Shown here one piece after another: positions 6,529 through 14,777 of a stretch of DNA of 59,994 bases. Both the position numbers and the translations under genes were made by a program. Source of the DNA: a virus; IMG/VR virus record IMGVR_UViG_3300037459_000208, positions 1 to 59,994 of that record, one strand, 5' to 3'. The notes below the pieces were generated by a model that was given only the letters and a program-made list of their open reading frames with translations, had not been told where the DNA came from and ran no database searches. Position 1 is the stretch's first letter. Each line of letters opens with the position of its first letter.

Positions 6529-7473
6529 TCATCGGCGATACCATCCCGCCGCAATAACCGCCGCCGAGGCCGGACACAGATCGTCAGGGAACTTTATGCC
6601 GACGGTTTCGATGACAATGACCATGTCTCCCGTCACGCTAGAAACGTAGACATGATCCACGTTCGACACGAGACTAGCTGTCATCTCAATACTGATGATC
6701 GCGCCGTCGTTTCCGTCGCATCCTATCGCCCCTCCGGGGTAGATTGAAATCCGCCCTTCCTGTGAGGTGAGCGAAATATCCGTCAGCTCGCCAGCCTTGC
6801 GGACCAGCCAGGTGTAGCGGTCTACGGCACGCGGCTGGCTGCCATCACGACCCCTGGCATCTGCGAGACAGTCCGCTCGCAGCTCGTCCTCTGCTGGGTT
6901 GCAGCTGACCTCGATCGTAATGGGAAATTCAGGCGGGCAGGCGTCACCGAATCCGTCGTCGTTGTTGTCCTCTTGTTGGGGGTTGTCGTCATTCTTGCAA
7001 TTGTCACAAAGGTTTCCAACGCCGTCAAAGTCGTCGTCCTCTTGCTCCGGGTTGGGCTCTTTCTTGCAGTTGTCTTTGCCGTTTTCGATGCCGTCAAAAT
7101 CGTCGTCCATTTGGTCGTTAGAGCAACCGTCCTCGTCGACGGACGCTCCGCGCGCGGTGTCGGGACAGAGATCATCTTCGTCAGGCACCCCGTCATCGTC
7201 TGAGTCAGCGGCCGTCGGTGGTGGGGGTGGTGGGGGTGTGTCATCGTTGCAGGTGTTCGTCGCGTCGTTCGGGCAATCATCACAAGCGTCGCCGATCTTG
7301 TCTCCGTCCGCGTCCTCCTGGCCGGGGTTGGAGATAAACGGGCAGTTGTCGGACCCGAATTCCTCCTCGGCGCCGTCCTTGTCGAAGTCCGCTACTACCT
7401 CGGTAGTAGAGTCGCAGGCGAACGAGAGCAGCAAACCAGCTCCGAGAAGCAGGTAGGTGAGTGTTTTCTTCAT
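6529..7473 (-). CDS. lipoprotein with thrombospondin type-3 calcium repeats
   Basis: 314 residues. Residues 1-20 are a lipoprotein signal (KKTLTYLLLGAGLLLSFAC), so Cys20 would carry lipid. Residues ~28-175 contain repeated Asp-rich units such as DADGDKIGDACDDCP, DSDDDGVPDEDDLCP and DDDFDGVGNLCDNC, the pattern of thrombospondin type-3 repeats that bind calcium, interrupted by a proline run. The C-terminal ~130 residues are a beta-type domain with no recognised family. Such repeats are common in bacterial outer-surface proteins and rare in phages. It may alter the host surface, for example superinfection exclusion. Confidence 0.75.
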   Translation of the reverse strand: MKKTLTYLLLGAGLLLSFACDSTTEVVADFDKDGAEEEFGSDNCPFISNPGQEDADGDKIGDACDDCPNDATNTCNDDTPPPPPPPTAADSDDDGVPDEDDLCPDTARGASVDEDGCSNDQMDDDFDGIENGKDNCKKEPNPEQEDDDFDGVGNLCDNCKNDDNPQQEDNNDDGFGDACPPEFPITIEVSCNPAEDELRADCLADARGRDGSQPRAVDRYTWLVRKAGELTDISLTSQEGRISIYPGGAIGCDGNDGAIISIEMTASLVSNVDHVYVSSVTGDMVIVIETVGIKFPDDLCPASAAVIAAGWYRR

Positions 7474-7492
7474 GGTTGATCCTGATTTCCTT

Positions 7493-8233
7493 CTAGGGGT
7501 TGTCGGATTGCGTGGCGTTCAGAATGAGGTTCAGGACAAGAATCTGACGAGGGGAAACGACCTGACTCGGCAAGACCACATCGTCGAACCCGTCCGCGGA
7601 GATCCTTATCTCATAGGCTCCCGGGTTGACCGTCAATAGAAACCTCCCCGCCGGGCCAGTCAACGTCGAGTCTCCGTTGATCGACACCCAAACGCCTTCG
7701 AGAGAACGACCTTCTTCGTCGGTGACTGACCCTCGAACTGCACCCAATTGGGACCCAGATGGCGGAGGCGTGGAAAGCGGCGGAGGCGGACTGTTTACCT
7801 CCTTGAAGACGAACCGCGGTTCTTTGGGCCGCTTCGCGTGCTTGGTCACCGTCAGCTTCTGGAGCAGGTTCAACCCGTCCCCTAAGCTCAGTGACCTCAA
7901 CGAAACGATGTCACCGACCGTCAGTCTACTGACTTTCTTGGACAGCTTGGCGAGCTCGGACAGGGCGCGGGTGAAGGTCATCTCAACCGTGGAGCTACAA
8001 TCGCCGCCTCTGGCGCCCAGGAGAAAGGTTGCCTCCAACGTCTTGCCGTCGACGATCGTGGGCACCGCTTCTGAGCAGACCTCCGTCTTCTCACTGAGTG
8101 CCGCCACGGGATTCAAGGCCCCGGTGAAGACAGCTCTCGCGTCGTTCCCGATCGCTCGACCCGTCGCGCACCCTGTCAGGGGTATCAGGAGCAGGAGGGC
8201 GATCCACGGACACCGCTGCGTTTTACTTCTCAT
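7493..8233 (-). CDS. lipoprotein with carboxypeptidase regulatory-like domain
   Basis: 246 residues from ATG 8233 (ATGA overlap). Signal peptide WIALLLLIPLTGC ends in a lipobox, Cys22. A middle coiled region is followed by a Pro/Ser linker and, from ~residue 165, a carboxypeptidase regulatory-like (transthyretin-fold) domain: GSVTDEEGRSLEGVWVSING, GPAGRF, PGAYEIRISADGF. This domain is typical of bacterial surface proteins. With the neighbouring calcium-repeat lipoprotein it forms a pair of envelope genes inside the recombination operon. Confidence 0.7.
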   Translation of the reverse strand: MRSKTQRCPWIALLLLIPLTGCATGRAIGNDARAVFTGALNPVAALSEKTEVCSEAVPTIVDGKTLEATFLLGARGGDCSSTVEMTFTRALSELAKLSKKVSRLTVGDIVSLRSLSLGDGLNLLQKLTVTKHAKRPKEPRFVFKEVNSPPPPLSTPPPSGSQLGAVRGSVTDEEGRSLEGVWVSINGDSTLTGPAGRFLLTVNPGAYEIRISADGFDDVVLPSQVVSPRQILVLNLILNATQSDNP

Positions 8234-8709
8234 GTTAGTCCTTTCTTCCAGTCTTTTGCCGAGACCTCGCAAACGGCGCCTTCGACCACCTCAAGTCGCA
8301 AATGCTCGTGGGTGTCGCGCGGAGCAGCTTGCACGAAGGCAGCGAGGGCGGCTTCTGCGGAGTCCGCGCCGTAGGTCAGGCCCCACCCCGTCAAACCCTT
8401 CTTCGACGCCTTGTCGATTCGTTTGCGGAGCTGTCGAAGGGATTCGACAGCCAAAACGATGCCATTGCTGCCAACAGGGAAGGTCATCCGGTCGGCGTGC
8501 CCAATTGGCTGCGCCAGCGACAAGAAGAAAAGCTCCGCCGCCGCGAGTAGTATGGTTTTGTTCTCCTTCTCGTTCCACCCTGGTGGATCCGGCGCCAGTT
8601 TCTCTTTCTCGATCATCGCGCCAAGGGCGAAATGGGCCGCCCTTCTCTCGTGCTCCGTCAACTTCAGAGGCTTAACGGCCCAAGTTGTTTCAACTTTATC
8701 ACTGCTCAT
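8230..8709 (-). CDS. unknown protein, 159 aa
   Basis: Helical protein with an Ala/Leu-rich centre (TILLAAAELFFLSLAQPIG) that is amphipathic rather than clearly membrane-spanning. It overlaps both neighbours (8699-8709 and 8230-8233). No family recognised. Confidence 0.6.
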   Translation of the reverse strand: MSSDKVETTWAVKPLKLTEHERRAAHFALGAMIEKEKLAPDPPGWNEKENKTILLAAAELFFLSLAQPIGHADRMTFPVGSNGIVLAVESLRQLRKRIDKASKKGLTGWGLTYGADSAEAALAAFVQAAPRDTHEHLRLEVVEGAVCEVSAKDWKKGLT

Positions 8710-8995
8710 TCGCTTCGATCTCCTCTTGTGGTTTGGTTGCGGTCATCCGGACCCCCTCGGAATCCGTCATATCCATCATGTTTCCGAAGGCACGAAGGGC
8801 GACCTCAACACGCTCGAGGAACGAGACAAGGTCTTGGGCGTGGATACTTGACAGCGGTTGCGCTTGTTCACCGGGCTTGCCGTCGGCCTGTCTCTTGAGG
8901 TGCGCAAGAACCTTGACAAGCTCGTCACCGTGGGCGATGAATGCCGAGGCGTCCTCCGGGTTCGCAGGCCCGTTAATGAACCTGTCCCAGCTCAT
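8699..8995 (-). CDS. unknown protein, 98 aa
   Basis: Acidic, helical (DELVKVLAHLKRQADG; DLVSFLERVEVALRAFG). It starts one base after the RecT stop region (8996) and overlaps the next gene, so it belongs to the same transcript as RecT. Function unknown. Confidence 0.6.
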   Translation of the reverse strand: MSWDRFINGPANPEDASAFIAHGDELVKVLAHLKRQADGKPGEQAQPLSSIHAQDLVSFLERVEVALRAFGNMMDMTDSEGVRMTATKPQEEIEANEQ

Positions 8996-10018
8996 CTAAT
9001 CCGTCCCCTCTCGCTCCGCCGCCCTCGCTCCGCACTCCGGGGAGCAGACGTTCTCTTCGGAAGGCTTACCGCAGCCCTTACATCCACCAATTGAGATGCC
9101 TGCCTCGACGATCGCCTCCATCACGTTATCAAACTCGGAGGATAGAATCTCTCCGACTCTGTTCGGAACGTCCCACTCTTGCATCTCGAAGACGGACTTG
9201 AGACGGACCTTTCTATCCTTGCACGACTTGACGATTTTATCCCCTTGCTCCGGGGTGACAAGAGCCGGTTCCTCGGAGGGAGATTCAGCAGCGATGTCCG
9301 CTGCCAGAAGCGGGCGACCATCGGATTCATGAAGCGTCACGAGGTCTCCGGATTCCATCTGGTCGCTTGTCGCCATGGCGAAGCGGGACTGCTCATCGGT
9401 CGGCCAGGCCTCCCGGGCTCCGGCGTACGACCAAACCGTTTTCAGAGTCTGCTCTTCCGGCCACTTTGTCCACACCTTGTCAGTCTGCGCACAATCTCGG
9501 CGCTTCTTGATTTGATCCTTTCGAAGGATCCAATAGTCGGTTGTTCCATCAGGAGAGACTAGCCTCAGGTAGGCAAGGCGAATCGTTTTCCATGTCCCCT
9601 CTTTGTCAAAGCTGGGCCGATGGAATAATCGGGATTCCGACGGATCGTAATCGAATTCATCGTGATCATGGACCACGAAAGGACGGCCTTCGTAATCCGC
9701 CAGACGGGCAAGGCGATGGTATCCCCGTGAAGAAATTTGCCAATTGACTTCCAACACACCATCGTTCTTGCGGGGAATCAACCACACGTCGGGCCTTGGC
9801 CCACCTGGGTAAAGTCCGCTCATAGCGGAGAGGGCGATGGCGTAGCCGACCGACTGCTCGGAGCATTCGAAAAGTTGCGGGCTTCCGGCACCGAAGGCCA
9901 GCGCCATGTGCTTTTTGCTTTCCGTGATCGCCTTTTCTCCGACGATGAAGGGTAGCTCTTCGATGATGCGCAGCGCCGTGTCACGCCCGCGTTCGATCGG
10001 TTGCAGTTCACTTGCCAT
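8996..10018 (-). CDS. recT: RecT-family single-strand annealing protein
   Basis: 340 residues from ATG 10018 (TAATG overlap with the upstream gene). The core at ~55-125 (EQSVGYAIALSAMSGLYPGG, VWLIPRKN, VNWQISSRGYHRLAR, FVVHDHDEFDY) matches RecT: the conserved 'G...P....aYlvPr' and 'eaqf.i.yrG' regions. RecT pairs with a 5'-3' exonuclease to anneal complementary strands. Unusual is a C-terminal zinc-type tail (GCKGCG...CSPEC). The exonuclease lies two genes upstream in the same operon. Confidence 0.85.
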   Translation of the reverse strand: MASELQPIERGRDTALRIIEELPFIVGEKAITESKKHMALAFGAGSPQLFECSEQSVGYAIALSAMSGLYPGGPRPDVWLIPRKNDGVLEVNWQISSRGYHRLARLADYEGRPFVVHDHDEFDYDPSESRLFHRPSFDKEGTWKTIRLAYLRLVSPDGTTDYWILRKDQIKKRRDCAQTDKVWTKWPEEQTLKTVWSYAGAREAWPTDEQSRFAMATSDQMESGDLVTLHESDGRPLLAADIAAESPSEEPALVTPEQGDKIVKSCKDRKVRLKSVFEMQEWDVPNRVGEILSSEFDNVMEAIVEAGISIGGCKGCGKPSEENVCSPECGARAAEREGTD

Positions 10019-10527
10019 TATGCCGCCTCCTTTTCGCGGTCTGCTTTCTTCTTTTCGCTCGGGATAACGGACGGATCCTCCCACCATCCTACTGGCCATT
10101 CCCGGCGCTCGCTTTCGGAGAGGATAGCCAAGCTGAAGAGCTTGGCGTCACTGGCTGGGTAGTGGTCCAGGGCGAAGCTGTTCAACCCGACGAGAAAGTC
10201 TTTCGACAGGAAGGAAAGATCCATAATTGACGTCCTGGTCAACGGCCGAACCTCATATTTGGTGACGACCACGGTGCGAGGGAAAACCTCCACCACCTCG
10301 GGCTCGTATGCATCGGCGCTTTCTCCGTCTCCTGTGTTCTCTGGAAGGGTAACGGCGTAAAAACGCCGCCCGTATCGGTAGACCTGGGTCACAAAGTTGA
10401 CCCATCTCGGGGACGAGTCTACTTCCCTGGTTCCTTCCACCAGGTCCCATCCTTCGACGTATTCCAGCTCGAAAAATTCTTCACGGGTCAGCTTGGGAAT
10501 CGATTCGGTTTCCTGTGGTATCGACAT
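10018..10527 (-). CDS. unknown protein between exonuclease and RecT
   Basis: 169 residues. AAGGAG precedes the ATG with good spacing. Aromatic-rich beta-type segments (WVNFVTQVYRYGRRFYAVTL) and a charged C-terminus. Its position between exonuclease and annealase genes suggests a role in recombination or single-strand DNA handling, but no motif shows it. Confidence 0.6.
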   Translation of the reverse strand: MSIPQETESIPKLTREEFFELEYVEGWDLVEGTREVDSSPRWVNFVTQVYRYGRRFYAVTLPENTGDGESADAYEPEVVEVFPRTVVVTKYEVRPLTRTSIMDLSFLSKDFLVGLNSFALDHYPASDAKLFSLAILSESERREWPVGWWEDPSVIPSEKKKADREKEAA

Positions 10528-10549
10528 CGGTTTCTCCTTTTTTTACGGC

Positions 10550-11347
10550 TCAAAGAGCCCTGATTTCTTCGTCCATCCTATCGCAGAAAACGCCTGTCAT
10601 AAAGGCTTCCGCGATACCTTTCTGCGCCTCAGCGACTTGCGTTCGGGCCGCGGCGAAGTCCTGTCCAAAGAGGTATCGGACAACAACTTTGTGAGGACTC
10701 CGAGAGCTCACAATGATCAGGGCGATGATCGGGAAACGCCCCCACAGATCTTCGATTCCTTGACCATAAAGCGCCATCTGGATGTACGTTCCGAGTCGCT
10801 TGGCATGTCTCCTGACTTGCCATTCCTCGGTGACGTCGACATCCCACGCTTTCAGATCTTGGAGGATGACGGTCCCGTCATTCGCTTGCGCCACGAAGTC
10901 GGCGCGGAGCCGATAACAGATGCCATCGACCTGCCAATGGTGGCACACCTGGCGGAGACACGGTCGGTGGATGAGCTCTCGAGCTCGTGGATGTCGGTCG
11001 ACCGCGGCCGCCATCTTGCGAGCCTTGACGTACGCCGCGGGAGTCATCTTGTCTCGTCCGACGTGACTCTCCCTTTTCGAGTCGGTGACGACGAAGCGCG
11101 ATCGGAACTGCCCCGGCTCGGTCAGCATGCAATCGACCGCGGAGCCGAGCACCATCGCGGCGCTGGGCTTCCCGGCGGTGACGACGCGCCCCTGGGCGAT
11201 GTCCTTCCAGGCGTTCAGTATGTGGCGCTGGTACGCCTCCGGGCTCCGACAGTAGAGCTTCAGGGCGCCGGAGCCCGTCAGGAGACCGGAGGCATAGTAC
11301 TCCCCGGGGGACGGCTGCCACGGCGGCGGGTGGTCGTCCCAAATCAT
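10550..11347 (-). CDS. RecE/RecB-like PD-(D/E)XK exonuclease
   Basis: 265 residues from ATG 11347, which overlaps the stop of a 42-residue ORF (ATGA). Family features in order: GALKLYCRSPEAYQ (~residue 23), the LGSAVDCMLTEP helix (~65), LRADFV (Asp of the motif, ~155), then ILQDLKA with the D/ExK pair, and a downstream Q-x3-Y-type element (YIQMALYGQG). Such enzymes resect double-stranded DNA from 5' ends to feed RecT. The catalytic residues appear intact. Confidence 0.75.
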   Translation of the reverse strand: MIWDDHPPPWQPSPGEYYASGLLTGSGALKLYCRSPEAYQRHILNAWKDIAQGRVVTAGKPSAAMVLGSAVDCMLTEPGQFRSRFVVTDSKRESHVGRDKMTPAAYVKARKMAAAVDRHPRARELIHRPCLRQVCHHWQVDGICYRLRADFVAQANDGTVILQDLKAWDVDVTEEWQVRRHAKRLGTYIQMALYGQGIEDLWGRFPIIALIIVSSRSPHKVVVRYLFGQDFAAARTQVAEAQKGIAEAFMTGVFCDRMDEEIRAL

Positions 11348-11472
11348 CGGCGCCTGCCAAGTTCGATTGCCAGTGATGCACCGCAAAACCAGCACAGGGC
11401 GGCCGTTGTTCCAAGGAACAGCCACACCGGTAGAGTGATGGCGGCCAGGAGAAGTTTTTTCTTCGTGGTCAT
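11344..11472 (-). CDS. tiny membrane protein, 42 aa
   Basis: ATG 11472 with GGAGG eight bases upstream; stop overlaps the exonuclease start. MTTKKKLLL is followed by a hydrophobic run through residue ~35 (AITLPVWLFLGTTAALCWFC), so it is a single-pass membrane peptide. Both signals support translation despite its size. Function unknown. Confidence 0.5.
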   Translation of the reverse strand: MTTKKKLLLAAITLPVWLFLGTTAALCWFCGASLAIELGRRR

Positions 11473-11493
11473 CGGTGCCTCCGCCCTTCGCTG

Positions 11494-11823
11494 TCACCGA
11501 GCGTCGCCGTGGAGGTTGACCCACGCTTTCGCGAGGCCTTCGGTCTCAGCTTCCAGTCCGGCCCAGCTCACCGGTGCCTTCTCCCTTCGGGTGACGTGGC
11601 TCATGAGATCCCGGAGGACCTCCCGGTCAAACGGGAGGAAGGGGCGGCCCCCCGAAAGGGACCGCCTTGGGAGGGTGGCGTAGGACGCAGCCCCGAGCCG
11701 GATGGCGACTCTGGTCGAGTCGCCCGGCGCGCCGCCGATTGGCGACAAGGGTGCGCGGTAGGAATCGTAGTTTTCATCAGCCGGACCCCTCGGGGCAACC
11801 TCCGGACGGCAGCAGGCCTCCAT
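11494..11823 (-). CDS. unknown protein, 109 aa
   Basis: The C-terminal half is plausible helix (FDREVLRDLMSHVTRREKAP, then LEAETEGLAKAWVNLHG). It overlaps the RHH gene by 47 nt, so the true start may be further inside. No family recognised. Confidence 0.45.
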   Translation of the reverse strand: MEACCRPEVAPRGPADENYDSYRAPLSPIGGAPGDSTRVAIRLGAASYATLPRRSLSGGRPFLPFDREVLRDLMSHVTRREKAPVSWAGLEAETEGLAKAWVNLHGDAR

Positions 11824-12121
11824 CAATGGCCTCTAAGTCGGTGATCACGACCCGGACGTAGGACCCTGGCACCAACTCTACAACTCCGTCGGAGCGATGG
11901 GCCTCACCGATGTCGAGGGTGTGCGAGTCGATCACGCGGGCGGGTAGGTCGAGTGCGCCTCGGTCCTGGAGCTCGGTCGCCCGCACACTCATGTGCCCCT
12001 TGAGCGTGTCGTTGACGTAGCGCCTGATGGATACCCCCCGGCTTCCCGCCTCGCGCCAGAGGTCCTCCTTCAGCGCCGCATCAATCCTCACGGTGGTGTC
12101 CTTGCCGCCGGCGTCCGCCAT
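11777..12121 (-). CDS. RHH-type regulator with C-terminal extension
   Basis: 114 residues from ATG 12121, preceded by AAGGAG. Residues 8-45 fit a ribbon-helix-helix: strand DTTVRIDAAL, helix EDLWREAGSRG, second helix VSIRRYVNDTLKG. The ~65-residue C-terminal beta-like extension is not recognised. It is the first gene of the recombination operon, reads away from a palindromic operator shared with the opposite operon, and is the natural candidate to bind it. Confidence 0.65.
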   Translation of the reverse strand: MADAGGKDTTVRIDAALKEDLWREAGSRGVSIRRYVNDTLKGHMSVRATELQDRGALDLPARVIDSHTLDIGEAHRSDGVVELVPGSYVRVVITDLEAIDGGLLPSGGCPEGSG

Positions 12122-12154
12122 CTTCTTCTCCTTGAAAGTTCTTCTCGCGTGGGG

Positions 12155-12203
12155 TTGACTCCACTGGAAGCAAAGCGTACACTGCTTCCACTGCATCCGT
12201 CAA
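12155..12203. promoter_or_regulatory. divergent promoters over one palindromic operator
   Basis: Plus strand: TTGACT (12155-12160), 17 nt, TACACT (12178-12183). Minus strand: TTGACG (12203-12198), 18 nt, TACGCT (12179-12174). Both promoters overlap the perfect palindrome TGGAAGCA (12165-12172)/TGCTTCCA (12183-12190), 10-bp spacer. A protein bound here would block both operons. Confidence 0.6.
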
Positions 12204-12245
12204 GACTTTTCTCGACGGATCTTGAGAATCGACCAGGAGGACACC

Positions 12246-12473
12246 ATGGCAACCCAAGAAAACGAAGCCACCGCGCCAGTCACCCCTCATTCCACGGCGC
12301 TGGGAAATCTCTACGCCGCGAAGGCGGAATTCTCCGCACTCGCGACCGAGGCAGGCAGGACCCCGGAAGGACGGTGCTACCACATCGTCGTGACCGACCT
12401 TGAAAAACTCATCTTCGTGGCGGAGGGGTACTTCCGGCCCTCGCCCGACGCCTCGAACGAAGGGACACCATGA
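12246..12473 (+). CDS. small unknown protein, 75 aa
   Basis: ATG 12246 follows AGGAGG. The C-terminal half (YHIVVTDLEKLIFVAEGYF) shows an alternating pattern. It is the first gene of the plus-strand operon driven by the divergent promoter. No family recognised. Confidence 0.6.
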   Translation: MATQENEATAPVTPHSTALGNLYAAKAEFSALATEAGRTPEGRCYHIVVTDLEKLIFVAEGYFRPSPDASNEGTP

Positions 12474-12823
12474 TGTCCGACGACAAGATCGCCTCGCGGC
12501 GCAAGATCCACAGACTGGGGTTCATCCTGGCCCTTCTTGCCATCGGGCTGGGATCCGGGTTGGGATACGAGATCGGCTGGGGGTGGGGCCTCGTGGCGAC
12601 CAGTGCCCTGTTTTCGGCTTACTTCGCCATGGGGCTGGCAGTCGCCGTCGGTGGCGCGCTGGTGATCACGGCGTCCGAGGTAGAGAAGAAAGCCCGTCCA
12701 CAAGCCTTCGAGGCTGTGATCAAAACCATACAAGGCTTCACCGGAGAGCGGATCCGCCCGGACGATCTGGTTGCGGCCCTCCTGGAGCTTCAAGACACGG
12801 AGAACGACCATGATCCGACCTGA
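12470..12823 (+). CDS. two-pass membrane protein
   Basis: 117 residues. Hydrophobic segments at ~17-35 (FILALLAIGLGSGLGY) and ~43-66 (LFSAYFAMGLAVAVGGALVI), then a charged cytoplasmic helix. Start overlaps the previous stop (12470-12473). A holin-like role is possible but it sits in an early-type operon, so this is only a topology call. Confidence 0.6.
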   Translation: MMSDDKIASRRKIHRLGFILALLAIGLGSGLGYEIGWGWGLVATSALFSAYFAMGLAVAVGGALVITASEVEKKARPQAFEAVIKTIQGFTGERIRPDDLVAALLELQDTENDHDPT

Positions 12824-12894
12824 GAACCTGAGAACCGTGAGCGCTGGAAGGCGATCACTGCCTGTCCAGTTGACCGCGCCAAGGAGTTAAGACA

Positions 12895-13212
12895 ATGACG
12901 CCATTTTCCGCCATTAAAGGCGGCGTTTTTGAAGCTCGCTTTCAAGACGCCCTGACCGAGATCATGGACGACATCTGCGACCCCAACAAGTCGATCGTCG
13001 ACTCCCGGGTGCTGACGATCAAGATCAAGGTCCAACCGACCGGGAGAGACGGAGCGAAGCTCATCCTCGATTCGGTCACCACAAAGCTTGGCAAGGTCGC
13101 CGAGTTGCCGACCGTGCCGATTCAAATCACGATGGAAGAAGGCGCCGCGGTCGCCTACGAAAAAAACTCAGAAGCGGATGGCCACGTCGGACTCCCCTTC
13201 CCTACGAACTAA
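12895..13212 (+). CDS. phage protein upstream of DUF2303-like gene
   Basis: 105 residues. The pattern DALTEIMDDICDPN, then LTIKIKVQPTG....KLILDSVTTKL resembles a small protein found repeatedly in recombination modules of phages next to the gene that follows here. Molecular role unknown. An AGGAG about ten bases upstream supports the ATG. Confidence 0.6.
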   Translation: MTPFSAIKGGVFEARFQDALTEIMDDICDPNKSIVDSRVLTIKIKVQPTGRDGAKLILDSVTTKLGKVAELPTVPIQITMEEGAAVAYEKNSEADGHVGLPFPTN

Positions 13213-13224
13213 AAGGAAATTGAC

Positions 13225-13944
13225 ATGAACAAGGAAGCCCTCGAGTACCTACAAGAGAACCTCGGCTTTGCCCGCGGCTTTGACGATGACGAAAAGCGCG
13301 TCTACGACCGCCGTGTATACCGCGTTCCGCCGCCGGTGATCCCGCGCGTAAGCACGCGCACCGTCTCGACCCTGTCGAGCTTCGCTGGCTACGTCAGCGC
13401 TGATCCCGACGGCCTCGACTTGAAGAACTGGGGATGGATCCATGTTGAAAGTCCGTCCCGGGTTGCCCTGGTGGGATCGCCCGACGAGGTCCGCCAGCGG
13501 GAGATTCCCCTGACATGTGAGTGCCCCGTCCAGGACTTGACGGCACTGATTCGCTTCGATGATCCCTCCCTGATGATCCCTGCCGTGATCGCCATGCACA
13601 ACGCTGGCGACAAGGATGACCTCCTGAAAATGCTCGCCACCGTGACAAAGACGAACAGCGAGGTTCTGTTGGACGACATGGGATCCCAAACGAAGAAGGT
13701 CGAGAGAGGTGCCGGCCTGAAAGGGTGGGAGGCTCAAAAGAACCCTCTAAGCCTTGCCCCGTTTCGCACCTTCCCTGAGATTGAGCAGCCCGTAGGATTG
13801 TTTGTCGTTCGCTGGAACGCAGACGGCGAGGTGCAGCTGAAGGCCTCACCGGACGAGCGGTGGCGCGTCAATGCGGCCCAGAGGGTGAGGGCTTTTCTCC
13901 TGGCGCTCCTTGGGGACGATTGGGAGGCGAGGACTTTTGCATAA
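13225..13944 (+). CDS. phage protein resembling recombination-module unknowns (DUF2303-like context)
   Basis: 239 residues. The arrangement WGWIHVESPSRVALVG, then a long helical middle and NPLSLAPFRTFPEIEQP followed by FVVRW matches, from memory, a widespread hypothetical phage protein whose signature is 'LAPyRTF.EveQP'. It pairs with the gene just upstream, as in other phages. The biochemical function is not known. Ribosome binding site AAAGGAA precedes ATG 13225. Confidence 0.65.
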   Translation: MNKEALEYLQENLGFARGFDDDEKRVYDRRVYRVPPPVIPRVSTRTVSTLSSFAGYVSADPDGLDLKNWGWIHVESPSRVALVGSPDEVRQREIPLTCECPVQDLTALIRFDDPSLMIPAVIAMHNAGDKDDLLKMLATVTKTNSEVLLDDMGSQTKKVERGAGLKGWEAQKNPLSLAPFRTFPEIEQPVGLFVVRWNADGEVQLKASPDERWRVNAAQRVRAFLLALLGDDWEARTFA

Positions 13945-14014
13945 GCCCGGCAAGAAGAAGGACGCCACGTTGCGCGCTGCCATCCTGGAGCAGCGCGTGA
14001 GCGCCGGGGAGTAG
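13937..14014 (+). CDS. possible 25-aa basic peptide
   Basis: TTG 13937 overlaps the previous stop and has GGGAGG eight bases upstream. The peptide is Lys-rich (HKPGKKKDATLRAAILEQRV). Supported only by the ribosome binding site and by filling the gap between neighbours. Confidence 0.35.
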   Translation: MHKPGKKKDATLRAAILEQRVSAGE

Positions 14015-14020
14015 CGACAA

Positions 14021-14470
14021 GTGGGACTACGGAACGACATAGAGCAAGCTGCCGACTTAGTCAACGGGACCCGGTGCATGGTCCTCCAGGAGGCGGCCAA
14101 GCTCTGCGCCGGCTACGCGGGCACCAAGATCACCCCGGAGAGCTTGGCCGTCGAGCTCCTCGGGAACGCTCGCGGCGCAGAGCCGGAAGGCAGAGACCTT
14201 GAGCTCGACTGGGACTCAGCCCTAGCGCTCCAGGTCGACGGATGGAAGATGGCGAAATCCACAGAAGCGAAATCCACGGAGGCGAAGGAGTGGGCTCACC
14301 TCGGAGGCCAGGAAATGCTCCTGGAGGTCAGCGAAATCATCGGCGCACTCACCCCAATGTCTCAGGAGGAGACGATCATGGAGATCGTAAAAGAGCTCGG
14401 CCGGCTCCGCGACCCCGACGTCATGGTCCACGAGTGCGATCTGGACGACATGGGGCCAGGTCCCGAGTAA
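14021..14470 (+). CDS. unknown acidic protein, 149 aa
   Basis: GTG start at 14021 with GGGGAG upstream. Helical, acidic, with a repeated KSTEA motif in the middle. A strong terminator follows 10 bases after the stop, so it ends the first transcription unit of the plus-strand region. Not recognised. Confidence 0.55.
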   Translation: MGLRNDIEQAADLVNGTRCMVLQEAAKLCAGYAGTKITPESLAVELLGNARGAEPEGRDLELDWDSALALQVDGWKMAKSTEAKSTEAKEWAHLGGQEMLLEVSEIIGALTPMSQEETIMEIVKELGRLRDPDVMVHECDLDDMGPGPE

Positions 14471-14480
14471 CGCTTTTTTC

Positions 14481-14520
14481 GGCCCGGCGGCGGCCCCTCC
14501 TGGCCGCCGGGCCTCTTTTT
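14481..14520 (+). terminator. intrinsic terminator
   Basis: GGCCCGGCGGC (14481-14491) pairs perfectly with GCCGCCGGGCC (14503-14513), 11-nt loop, followed by TCTTTTT. This is the clearest rho-independent terminator in the window. Confidence 0.85.
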
Positions 14521-14531
14521 GGAGCTCAACG

Positions 14532-14777
14532 ATGAAAGACTTGATCCGGTGGGTGCTGGCCGAGGCCGCATGGGTCGCCGCCCTGACACTCGGGACGGTT
14601 TTCCCCATCCTCGGTTTTGCACACAACTTCCAACACCCGCACCTCACGCAGATGCAAGTCCTGCTCTCGGTCCCAGAATGGCACTGGTTCCCCTTCACCG
14701 CCTTCGTGGCGGCGGCGTGGGCGGTAGTCCTGCTCGTCCGGGCTCTGCGGACTCGCCCAGCGAAGACAGACGGATGA
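14532..14777 (+). CDS. two-pass membrane protein
   Basis: 81 residues, GGAG eight bases upstream of ATG. Hydrophobic segments at ~6-31 and ~52-72 with a basic C-terminus. The size and topology would suit a holin, but it is translationally coupled (ATGA) to a helicase, not a lysis gene, so this remains open. Confidence 0.55.
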   Translation: MKDLIRWVLAEAAWVAALTLGTVFPILGFAHNFQHPHLTQMQVLLSVPEWHWFPFTAFVAAAWAVVLLVRALRTRPAKTDG

